Positions 1 to 5,459 of a stretch of DNA of 5,459 nucleotides are shown piece after piece. Location of the stretch: contig JBIQLO010000242.1 in assembly GCA_044464175.1 (NCBI GenBank), positions 1 to 5,459 of the forward strand, in the 5' to 3' direction. The DNA comes from JBIQLO01 sp044464175. Its GTDB lineage: Bacteria > Planctomycetota > Phycisphaerae > Tepidisphaerales > Tepidisphaeraceae. The translations under genes were made by a program, and so were the position numbers. The notes under the pieces were generated by a model. The model was not told the origin of the DNA, made no database searches, and saw only the letters and a list, made by a program, of their open reading frames with translations. Position 1 is the first letter of the stretch. Each line of letters opens with the position of its first letter.

Positions 1-103
1 GGGGGGATGGGGTGGTGGGGGGGGCGGGACCGGGGGGCCGCGGGGGGACCGGGCGGGGGCGGTGGCGCGGGGGGGCGAGGGGGGGGGGGGGAGGGGGGGG
101 GGC
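1..103. repeat. G-rich low-complexity window edge
   Basis: The first 103 bases contain 80 G, 14 C and only 9 A or T on the plus strand, including runs of 13 G (79-91), 10 G (93-102) and 8 G (17-24). The change to normal coding sequence at about position 104 is abrupt. No stop codon occurs in any of the six frames here, which is a consequence of composition and not evidence of coding. The block lies where the last residues of coaD should be, so it has probably replaced or corrupted them. A sequencing or assembly fault at a contig end is the likeliest explanation; a real G-tract with quadruplex potential is the alternative. Confidence 0.85.
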
Positions 104-553
104 GAGCTGGTTCAGATCGCCGCCGAGGGCGACGATCTGGCGGATGAGGCTGCTGCTGGTCAGGGCATACTGGTCGCCGGTCATAATGAAGACCGTCTCG
201 ACGTTGCCGACGGCGCGGTTGGCCTGGGCCAGCTGGAACTCATAGCGCAGGTCGGAGATGTCGCGGATACCGCGCAAAAGAGCGGTGGCGTGGACCTTAC
301 GAACGAAATCGACGGTCAGCCCCTCGTATTGCTCGACGCGGGCTCCCTTCATGTCGCGCAACAGCTCGGTGATGATCTCGACCCGTTCCTGGAGAGAGAA
401 CATCTCTTTCTTTTCCGGGTTGATGCCAACGGCCACGATGACCTCATCAAAGAGGGTCAGGCCGCGGCGGATGACGTCCAGGTGGCCGTTGGTGATGGGA
501 TCGAACTGCCCGGGGAAGACGGCGATCCGGCGTTTGCTGGGGGTTGTCGGCAT
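1..553 (-). CDS. coaD: Phosphopantetheine adenylyltransferase, 3' end lost in G-rich edge
   Basis: CoaD transfers AMP from ATP to 4'-phosphopantetheine, giving dephospho-CoA, the penultimate step of coenzyme A synthesis in the cytoplasm. Translated from ATG at 553, the protein shows the nucleotidyltransferase signature FPGQFDPITNGH (residues 13-24, with the T/HxGH histidine at 24), a lysine pair at 48-49 after NPE, the LLRGIRDISDLRYE segment (92-105) with Arg94 and Arg97 corresponding to the ATP-phosphate-binding arginines, and TSSSLIRQI (132-140). About 151 residues (down to position 101) are credible; the family is usually about 160 long, so only the last helix is missing. From there the frame stays open to the edge as meaningless poly-proline. 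The start is supported because the first beta strand begins at residue 9, but the nearest purine-rich site (GGGAAG, minus strand, 569-574) is 15 bases away, long for a ribosome site. Oddity: residue 16 is Gln where E. coli has Thr10. Identity is very secure; the C-terminus is not. Confidence 0.93.
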   Translation of the reverse strand, partial: MPTTPSKRRIAVFPGQFDPITNGHLDVIRRGLTLFDEVIVAVGINPEKKEMFSLQERVEIITELLRDMKGARVEQYEGLTVDFVRKVHATALLRGIRDISDLRYEFQLAQANRAVGNVETVFIMTGDQYALTSSSLIRQIVALGGDLNQLAPPPPPPPLAPPRHRPRPVPPRPPGPAPPTTPSP

Positions 554-653
554 GGTGCGGCAGTCTATCTTCCCGATGGGCGTTGCGGTAGAGTAAGCGC
601 GGCGGCCTGGGTGCCGGTCTGGCGCATTTGTCGGCCGGGCGCGCTGTCGTAGC
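554..653. promoter_or_regulatory. Divergent intergenic region between coaD and GT2 gene
   Basis: These 100 bases separate two divergent start codons, so promoters for both directions should lie here or overlap the ends of the genes. No convincing sigma-70 pair is visible. The best plus-strand candidate is TTGTCG (628-633) with TAGCGT (650-655) at 16 bases spacing, matching consensus only at 4/6 and 3/6 and overlapping the GTG candidate start at 654. No clear Shine-Dalgarno precedes either candidate start of the GT2 gene. The call rests on gene arrangement more than on motifs. Confidence 0.35.
597..644 (+). other. Possible folded leader upstream of GT2 gene
   Basis: An imperfect inverted repeat pairs 597-601 with 640-644 and 603-607 with 633-637, with unpaired bases 602 and 638-639. 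Inside its loop, 611-615 pairs with 621-625 (one G-T wobble) around a five-base loop. The compound hairpin ends ten bases before the GTG candidate start of the GT2 gene. There is no T-tract, so it is not a standard terminator. In sequence this rich in GC such pairing can arise by chance, hence the low confidence; it matches no riboswitch I recognise. Confidence 0.22.
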
Positions 654-1421
654 GTGAATTTTATGGAAAGGAACGGACATCACGGCGGGGAAAGGTCGCT
701 GCGTTGCCTGGCGATCATCCCGGCGTTCAACGAGCGGGGGTCGGTGGGGTCGGTCGTGCGCGGGCTTCAGCGGGCCTTGCCGGAGCTGGATGTGGTGGTG
801 ATCGACGACGGCTCGACGGATGACACCTGCCGTCAGGTGCCGCCGGGAACGGCGGTGGTCAGCCTGCCCTTTAACCTGGGGATCGGGGGGGCGATGCAGA
901 CGGGGTATCGGTACGCCGCCCTGAACCAGTACGATGTGGCGGTGCAGGTGGATGCCGACGGGCAGCACCGTCCCTCGCAGGTGCGCCGGCTGATCCATGC
1001 GCTGGTGAACGGGCAGGCCGACATGATCGTGGGGAGCCGGTTCATGGAGCCCAGGAAACGGCGGTATCGCCAGAGCTTCATCCGCAAGACGGGGGCGTGG
1101 GTGCTGCGGGCATCGATCCGGGGGTTGACGGGGCTGACCATCACCGACTGCACCAGCGGGTTTCGGGCGGCCAACCGGAAGGTGATCCATGCCTTTGCCC
1201 ACTGGTATCCGGAGGATTATCCGGAGCCGGAGGTGATCCTGCTGCTGCACCGGGCGGGGTTCAAGGTTCGGGAGCTGCCGGTGCGGATGCGTCGGCGTCG
1301 CAGCGGGCAAAGCAGCATCCGGGTGCTGAGCGGGCTGTTTTATGTGACCAAGGTGGTGACCTGTCTGCTGCTGGACATGGTGCGCGAGCCGTGGCCGACC
1401 GGGAAGGTGGCGCCGCCGTGA
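654..1421 (+). CDS. GT2 family glycosyltransferase, polyprenyl-phosphate sugar synthase-like
   Basis: This is a GT-A-fold family 2 glycosyltransferase of the DPM1/GtrB-like type, predicted to move a sugar from a nucleotide donor to a polyprenyl phosphate at the cytoplasmic face. Visible motifs, numbered from GTG 654: AIIPAFNE (20-27) on the first strand, VVIDDGSTDDT (48-58) for nucleotide binding, NLGIGGAMQTGYRYA (74-88), the metal-binding DxD in VQVDADGQH (D100, D102), VGSRF (126-130), DCTSGFRAANRKV (165-177), and EPEVILLLHRAGF (191-203) followed by basic RMRRRRSGQSSI (211-222). At 255 residues it has only the catalytic domain; a hydrophobic stretch at 224-243 may touch the membrane but is not a GtrB-like pair of C-terminal helices. 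The start is GTG 654 or ATG 663; neither has a good ribosome site and the conserved domain begins after both. Its stop overlaps the next gene by four bases, so the two are almost surely co-translated. Donor sugar and acceptor lipid cannot be read from the sequence. Confidence 0.93.
   Translation: MNFMERNGHHGGERSLRCLAIIPAFNERGSVGSVVRGLQRALPELDVVVIDDGSTDDTCRQVPPGTAVVSLPFNLGIGGAMQTGYRYAALNQYDVAVQVDADGQHRPSQVRRLIHALVNGQADMIVGSRFMEPRKRRYRQSFIRKTGAWVLRASIRGLTGLTITDCTSGFRAANRKVIHAFAHWYPEDYPEPEVILLLHRAGFKVRELPVRMRRRRSGQSSIRVLSGLFYVTKVVTCLLLDMVREPWPTGKVAPP
1401..1410 (+). promoter_or_regulatory. Ribosome binding site for the DUF2304 gene
   Basis: The purine-rich stretch GGGAAGGTGG ends seven bases before the GTG at 1418. 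It lies inside the last codons of the GT2 gene and supports GTG 1418 as the start, which has no better alternative in frame before the first membrane helix. Confidence 0.55.
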
Positions 1422-1849
1422 ACTGGGTTCGTTCGATCATTCTGGTGGTCTTCGGGCTCTTGCTGCTGCTGCTGGCGGTGCGGCGGCTGCGGCGCTACCG
1501 CCTGAAGGAGCGGTACGCGCTTCTGTTTCTGTTCCTGGGGCTGCCGTTTCTGGTGCTGGCGGTGTGGCCGGCGGCGATTGACACCGTGGCGTCGCTGCTG
1601 GGCATCCAGTACTTCACGGTGATGCTGCTGGCGATCTCGGCCTTTTTGATCCTGACGGTGTTTGAATTGCTCACGATCGTCAGCCGGCAAGACCAGCGGA
1701 TTTCCACGCTGGCGCAGCTGGTGGCAATTCTGCAGGAGAAGCAGAAGGAACTGGAGGGGCGCCTGGAGCAATCGCATTCCCCGGGGGCGCACAAGCCGGT
1801 GGTGCATCTGCAGCACCCCGCGCGGATGCGGGAGGATATGAAGGGGTGA
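1418..1849 (+). CDS. DUF2304 family small membrane protein
   Basis: This 143-residue protein begins with GTG 1418 inside the end of the GT2 gene (GTGA overlap). It has three hydrophobic segments, about residues 7-21, 33-49 and 64-85, with a basic loop (RRLRRYRLKER, 22-32) between the first two. A charged, heptad-like stretch at about 87-118, rich in Gln, Glu, Lys and Leu, probably forms a cytoplasmic coiled coil. The tail (119-143) is polar. This architecture and the position directly after a GT2 gene match DUF2304, a family often coupled to such glycosyltransferases and without a settled function to my knowledge. I infer that it anchors the GT2 enzyme, helps it oligomerise, or takes part in moving its lipid-linked product. 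It is not a GtrA protein: it has three rather than four helices and an added coiled coil. Confidence 0.85.
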   Translation: MNWVRSIILVVFGLLLLLLAVRRLRRYRLKERYALLFLFLGLPFLVLAVWPAAIDTVASLLGIQYFTVMLLAISAFLILTVFELLTIVSRQDQRISTLAQLVAILQEKQKELEGRLEQSHSPGAHKPVVHLQHPARMREDMKG

Positions 1850-1878
1850 TCGGGCGGGCCGTTGAGGCCGTCGCGATC
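1848..1878. terminator. Possible bidirectional hairpin between convergent genes
   Basis: The sequence folds with an outer 5-bp stem (1848-1852 with 1874-1878, GATCG/CGATC) and an inner 4-bp stem (1857-1860 with 1866-1869, GGCC/GGCC) around loop GTTGA, separated by a four-by-four internal loop. It sits exactly in the 30-base convergent gap and overlaps the DUF2304 stop codon, as a shared terminator would. No run of T follows on either strand, so any termination would not be of the standard intrinsic type. Confidence 0.28.
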
Positions 1879-1879
1879 T

Positions 1880-4825
1880 TCATTGGTCCCGCCTCCAGCG
1901 CGTTTTGAATGCTCCGGCGGCGGCGATGGCGATGAGTGAGAGCAAGGCGGCGGCGCTGAGGGCCGCGCCGGCGTAGAGGGTTTTGGAGCGGAAGGTGAAG
2001 CGGACGGAGTGGTGTCCGGCGGGGAGGGGCAGGCCGCGCAGGAGGTAGTCGGTCTGATAGATGGGGGTGGGTTGGCCGTCGATGCGGGCCTCCCAGCCGG
2101 GGTAGTTCACATCCGAGAGCACGAGGAAGGCGGGATGGGGGGTGTCGGTCTGGAGATCCATGGTGGTGGGGGTGATTTTTAGGATGTTCACCCGGCCTGC
2201 TGTCGAGGCGTCAGCGGACAGGGGGGGCGGGGTCTTCTCCAGCAGGGCGGTGGTGGCGGGGTCGAAGGGGGTGCCGTCGGGGAGGCGGCCGGTGACGATC
2301 GTATGGGCCACCTGGTCGGGTGGCAGTTGAATGGTGCGTGAGGTGAGCCAGGCGCGGGGCATGGCACGCCGGTTTTCGTACAGAATCATCCCGTCGAACC
2401 GGTCTACGGCTTTCCATGCGGGGGCGTTGGTGAAAAGAAGATCGAAGGGGGAGATGGGGTAGAACCGTTCCTCTTTGGCCGGGGCGTCGGCGGGGCCGCG
2501 GAGGGTGATGTGGGTCAGGATGACGGCCGCCTGGTCGGGCAGCAGGCAGTGCAGGCGGATGCGCTGCACGCGCAGGAGATGGGGGAAGGTGAACCGGGCC
2601 AGGTAAAAGTGCTGGGGATAGCCGCCGCCGTCCCGGGTGGAAAAAACGGGGGCACGGCGGTGGCGGATGAGGGGGCGGACATCGGGACGGTCCCAGGCCT
2701 GCTCGGCGATGTCGCGCCCGGCACGCAGGTCGAACCGGCAGGTTTGGCCATCGGCGCCTTCAAGGGTGATGCGCAGGACGGGGGTGTTGTCGGGAACGAG
2801 GATGGAATTGCCCATTGCGCCGACCAGCCCCAGGTGATCGGCCGGAAAATCGGAAACGGCGATGGTGCGATCGGCGTTGGCTTGGAGGCCGCCTTGCAGC
2901 AGCAGCGGCAATTCATGCCAGTTCCAGCGGTAGCCGTCGCGATCAAAGTGAAGGCCGCGACAGGAACGGGCATCGGGGACCAGGAGATACCGCATGGCCA
3001 GCAGATCCAGCGCGCGGCTGCCGGTTCCGGCGGCCAGGGGCGCTCCATCGGGGCGGTCGCCCAGCAGACCGGCCCGCGTCAACGCACCAACGGCGTCCGT
3101 CCGCGTCAGGCGCTGATAGCGCTGCAGGAGGAGCGGATTGTAGCCGGTCGCACTGGAGAGGCCCCATGCGAAGGGGCTGTTGGGGCGGCCCTGGAGCGTC
3201 TTGCCGAGCATGTCGTGGGCCATGCCGATGCGCTGATGGGTGTCGCTCAAGGCGTGGCCAACGCGGGCGAGGGGGGCGGGCATGTGCAGTTCGGCGGCGG
3301 GGGGGGAGGCGCTGCGCCACTCGATCAGGAAGCTGAAGGAGGCCAGGTCCAGAATCAGGACCAGGAGGGCGATGCCATACGCCCAGGATCGGCCGCTCCA
3401 GGCGATCAGGGCCAGGGCGATCGCGCCCAGAAGGGCCACGATCAGCGGAATGGCAAGGGTCGGGTTGTGCCAGGGAAGGGGGGAGTAGTGGAGGCCGGCG
3501 GCGGCGAAGAGGGATTGGAGGCGGGAGCGGCCAAGGAAGAGGAGGATCGTTGCCATCGCCATCAGCAGCGGCAGTGTGACGGCGGCGACCAGGGCGATGC
3601 GCCGGCGCGTCTTGCGATCCGGTGAGGCCAGAGCGGCCAAGCCCAGGCCCGCCAGGATGCTCAGGGCGACGGTCCATTCAAAGAGGTGGCGGGGGGGAAT
3701 GCGAAACAGGTTGTAGCCGGGGAGGTGAAAGAGCCATTTGGCCAGCGGCGTGTAGTCGCCCAGGGCCATCAGCAGCGCCACGGCAGCGGCGGCGGCGAAA
3801 AAGCGGGTATGAAGGCTTTTGCCGCGCCGCCACAGGGCGATGGCGGCCAGGATCAGGGGGAGGAGCCCGACATAGCCGGCCATTTCGGTGAAGTTGCCCA
3901 GGCCAATGTAAGGGGGGTAAGGCCCGGGACCGGTGCCGCCCAGTAGGAAGGGGAAGAGGAGCGTCAGAAATTGGCGGGGGGGAAACGAAAAGGCGGAGAA
4001 GTTTTCGTAGGTGAGGGTCTGGCGGACGCTGTGGCGGGTGAGTTGCCAGGCCGGCAGGAGCTGAATGGCGGCCAGCAGGATGCCCAGAACGACCGCCAGG
4101 GCGCACAGGAGCAGATAGCGCCAGGGGGAGGGGCGGTTTTGGGAGATGGGGAGGGCGTCGCCGGGACCGGCGGCCGCCAGGACCAAGACATAGCTTCCGA
4201 ACAGCGTGAGGCTGTAGACCATCCATTGCGGGTGCCCGGCCAGAATGCACAGGCCGACGGCCAAGGCGGCGGTGACAAACCATTTCCCCGCCGCCCCCTG
4301 CCGAAGGCGCAGAGCGGCCAGGAACAACAGGGGGAGCCAGGCGGCGGTGTGGGTCATGTTGACCTGGCTGACGTGGGAGACCAGCACGCCCCCCAGGCCG
4401 TAGATCGTTCCGGCGGCCAGGCCCGCCAGGCGGTTGCCGGTCAGGGCGAGGACAAACCAGGCCATGAAGAAACTGCCCAAGATGAAGGCGGAGAGGGCCA
4501 GCAGGTTCCAGGCGAAGGCAGGATTGGGCAACAGGGCCATCAGGCGGGCCGGCGGATAGAAGCTCATCACCTGCGGGTCAGCGCTGAGGGGATAGCCGCC
4601 GAAGAGGTTAGCGGTCCAGGCGGCCTTGGGCGCGCGGAACATGGGATGGAAGTAGGCCTCTCCATCGCCGTGGGCGAGCAGCCGCCCGTTGAGAAGGATG
4701 GGTGAGAAAAAGAGGGTGTGGAGGGCGATGAAGTAGAAGAGTAGAGGCAGCAGGCCGATGGCGCGGCCAAAGGCGGAGGATCGCTCGGCGGTTCCGGGGA
4801 GGTTGGAGCAGGTGGTTGCGGTCAT
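1880..4825 (-). CDS. YfhO-family GT-C-like membrane glycosyltransferase
   Basis: This intact 981-residue polytopic protein belongs to the YfhO family, relatives of GT-C enzymes that use lipid-linked sugars outside the membrane; B. subtilis YfhO and Listeria GtlB glycosylate lipoteichoic acid. After a first helix (about 23-46) comes an external loop with GDGEAYFHPMF (53-63), whose Asp54 and Glu56 are candidate catalytic acids, and GGYPLSADPQ (76-85). About a dozen further hydrophobic segments reach residue 500. The block GDYTPLAKWLFHLPG (356-370) then FRIPPRH (374-380) is typical of the family. A soluble region (about 501-945) includes LDLLAMRYLLVPD (606-618), a beta-rich stretch at about 652-780 resembling a carbohydrate-binding sandwich, PRAWLTSR (823-830), and the family's hallmark end, NYPGWEARIDG (907-917) and LPAGHHSVRFTF (934-945). 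A last helix spans about 950-971. The protein is longer than B. subtilis YfhO (about 860). It starts 6 bases after the methyltransferase stop, so they form one transcript. Acceptor unknown; teichoic acid is unlikely if the cell is Gram-negative. Confidence 0.92.
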   Translation of the reverse strand: MTATTCSNLPGTAERSSAFGRAIGLLPLLFYFIALHTLFFSPILLNGRLLAHGDGEAYFHPMFRAPKAAWTANLFGGYPLSADPQVMSFYPPARLMALLPNPAFAWNLLALSAFILGSFFMAWFVLALTGNRLAGLAAGTIYGLGGVLVSHVSQVNMTHTAAWLPLLFLAALRLRQGAAGKWFVTAALAVGLCILAGHPQWMVYSLTLFGSYVLVLAAAGPGDALPISQNRPSPWRYLLLCALAVVLGILLAAIQLLPAWQLTRHSVRQTLTYENFSAFSFPPRQFLTLLFPFLLGGTGPGPYPPYIGLGNFTEMAGYVGLLPLILAAIALWRRGKSLHTRFFAAAAAVALLMALGDYTPLAKWLFHLPGYNLFRIPPRHLFEWTVALSILAGLGLAALASPDRKTRRRIALVAAVTLPLLMAMATILLFLGRSRLQSLFAAAGLHYSPLPWHNPTLAIPLIVALLGAIALALIAWSGRSWAYGIALLVLILDLASFSFLIEWRSASPPAAELHMPAPLARVGHALSDTHQRIGMAHDMLGKTLQGRPNSPFAWGLSSATGYNPLLLQRYQRLTRTDAVGALTRAGLLGDRPDGAPLAAGTGSRALDLLAMRYLLVPDARSCRGLHFDRDGYRWNWHELPLLLQGGLQANADRTIAVSDFPADHLGLVGAMGNSILVPDNTPVLRITLEGADGQTCRFDLRAGRDIAEQAWDRPDVRPLIRHRRAPVFSTRDGGGYPQHFYLARFTFPHLLRVQRIRLHCLLPDQAAVILTHITLRGPADAPAKEERFYPISPFDLLFTNAPAWKAVDRFDGMILYENRRAMPRAWLTSRTIQLPPDQVAHTIVTGRLPDGTPFDPATTALLEKTPPPLSADASTAGRVNILKITPTTMDLQTDTPHPAFLVLSDVNYPGWEARIDGQPTPIYQTDYLLRGLPLPAGHHSVRFTFRSKTLYAGAALSAAALLSLIAIAAAGAFKTRWRRDQ

Positions 4826-4831
4826 CCGGTT

Positions 4832-5459
4832 TTAGGACTCCTGTTTGCGGGCGACGGCGACGAGACTGAGGCCGAAGGGGAGGGGGATGCGCCCCAGCAG
4901 CGCCCCTTCGGAGGCGAAGGTCCGGCCAAAGGCCCAGTTGACGGGGGCGGGGGGGAGGCGAAGGTCGGTGGCGCCCTGGGCGCCGCTCGCCCGGGCCCAG
5001 AGGCGGGCGGCGGCGGCCAGGGGGAAGAGCCAAGTGTTGAAGTGGCTGAAGAGCTCCAGCTTCAGGTCGGGCTGGTCGAACAACCGGCGGAAGGCGGCGG
5101 CGGTGTAGCGGCGATAGTGGTGGTGATGGATGTCGCGCTGGGTCCAGAGCCAGGGATAGGCCGGGACGGTGCAGATCAGGATGCCGCCGGGGCGCAGCAG
5201 CTGGGCCGCCCGGCGGGCTGAGGCGGCGTCGTGCTCCAGGTGTTCCAGGACATCCAGCAGCAGGACGGCGTCGACGGATCGGAGGGGAAAAGGAACCTGA
5301 TCGGGCAGGAAGCCCCGCTCCACCTGGATGCCCCGGCGGGCGCAGAAGGCGATGGCCTGGGGGGAACTGTCCATCCCGGTCACGTCGTACCGACCCTTGA
5401 GGCGGTGGAGCATCATGCCGCAGCCGCACCCCAGATCGAGGATGCGCGGCGGGACATTC
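4832..5459 (-). CDS. Class I SAM-dependent methyltransferase, 5' end outside window
   Basis: The frame is open to the right edge; 208 residues are visible. The first complete codons read NVPPRILDLGCGCG, which is motif I (SAM-binding glycine loop, visible residues 6-14). Then come GMDSS (28-32) with Asp30 as the likely ribose-binding acid, LLLDVLEHLEH (66-76), LRPGGILICTVPAYPWLW (88-105) as the post-motif region, and HHHHYRRY (111-118), common in the Methyltransf_11/23-like enzymes found in sugar and envelope loci. A hydrophobic LFPLAAAARLW segment follows further on, and the protein ends PFGLSLVAVARKQES. An ATG at 5416 would give 194 residues but would remove motif I, so the true start lies beyond the window. 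The gene is followed after 6 bases by the YfhO-like gene, so it is probably the upstream member of that operon. The methyl acceptor cannot be told; a sugar or lipid in the same pathway is a guess. Confidence 0.92.
   Translation of the reverse strand, partial: NVPPRILDLGCGCGMMLHRLKGRYDVTGMDSSPQAIAFCARRGIQVERGFLPDQVPFPLRSVDAVLLLDVLEHLEHDAASARRAAQLLRPGGILICTVPAYPWLWTQRDIHHHHYRRYTAAAFRRLFDQPDLKLELFSHFNTWLFPLAAAARLWARASGAQGATDLRLPPAPVNWAFGRTFASEGALLGRIPLPFGLSLVAVARKQES
4837..4842 (-). promoter_or_regulatory. Ribosome binding site for the YfhO-like gene
   Basis: On the minus strand AGGAGT lies within the last codons of the methyltransferase, ending 11 bases before ATG 4825. It is the strongest Shine-Dalgarno-like match seen in the window, and supports this start even though the spacing is a little long. 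Confidence 0.55.

Noticed and set aside
1..103. A G-quadruplex regulatory element
   Set aside because: The runs could form quadruplexes, but the block replaces coaD coding sequence at a window edge and is more likely an artefact; no regulatory claim is justified.
62..652. Plus-strand open frame of 196 codons at the left edge
   Set aside because: It begins in the G-rich block and runs antisense to coaD, whose motifs are unmistakable.
628..655. Sigma-70 promoter TTGTCG/TAGCGT for the GT2 gene
   Set aside because: It matches consensus at only 4/6 and 3/6, and its -10 box covers the GTG candidate start, so I do not list it as a separate promoter.
447..1310. Minus-strand open frame of 287 codons across coaD and the GT2 gene
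   Set aside because: The product is rich in Pro, Arg and His with no recognisable fold, and it overlaps two well-supported genes in other frames.
1458..1476. Short CTG-type triplet repeat near the DUF2304 start
   Set aside because: It simply encodes a run of leucines in the first membrane helix and is not a tandem repeat of note.
2510..3625. Long plus-strand open frame of 371 codons opposite the YfhO-like gene
   Set aside because: Its product is a Gly/Ala/Gln-rich string without domains, and it lies fully antisense to a gene with strong family motifs. It is a GC-driven shadow.
4608..5429. Minus-strand open frame of 273 codons overlapping the methyltransferase and the YfhO-like gene start
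   Set aside because: It is a Pro/Arg-rich out-of-frame reading of the two real genes; the methyltransferase frame carries the motifs.

Overview
The window is very GC-rich and reads as ordinary bacterial chromosome. It holds four clear protein-coding genes plus the body of a fifth that runs into an abnormal edge. The CoaD sequence, the DUF2304 protein, the YfhO-type protein and the absence of Gram-positive envelope genes would suit a high-GC environmental Gram-negative, possibly Planctomycetota or a relative. That placement is a weak impression from protein style; no rRNA or other marker is present.

Layout, left to right. Positions 1-103 are almost pure G on the plus strand (80 G, 14 C, 9 A/T) and look like a defective or low-complexity contig end. 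Out of this comes coaD on the minus strand (start codon at 553), with its body intact and its extreme C-terminus lost in the G-rich block. A 100-base divergent gap (554-653), which can form a GC-rich folded element, separates coaD from a plus-strand pair: a GT2 polyprenyl-phosphate sugar transferase-like enzyme (654-1421) and a small DUF2304 membrane protein (1418-1849). These two overlap by four bases. A short convergent gap with a hairpin (1848-1878) follows. Two minus-strand genes fill the rest: a class I SAM-dependent methyltransferase that enters from the right edge, then, 6 bases downstream, a 981-residue YfhO-family GT-C-like membrane protein (1880-4825).

How they may work together: coaD is housekeeping (coenzyme A synthesis) and probably unrelated to its neighbours. 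The GT2 enzyme could load a sugar on a polyprenyl phosphate at the cytoplasmic face, the DUF2304 protein could anchor it or help move the product, and the YfhO-like protein could transfer the sugar to an acceptor outside the membrane. This parallels the CsbB/GtcA/YfhO logic known from Firmicutes, with DUF2304 in the place of the GtrA-type protein. It is a hypothesis from family membership and proximity, not something the sequence proves. No CRISPR array, insertion sequence, tRNA or rRNA was seen. The many other long open frames are antisense shadows caused by high GC.
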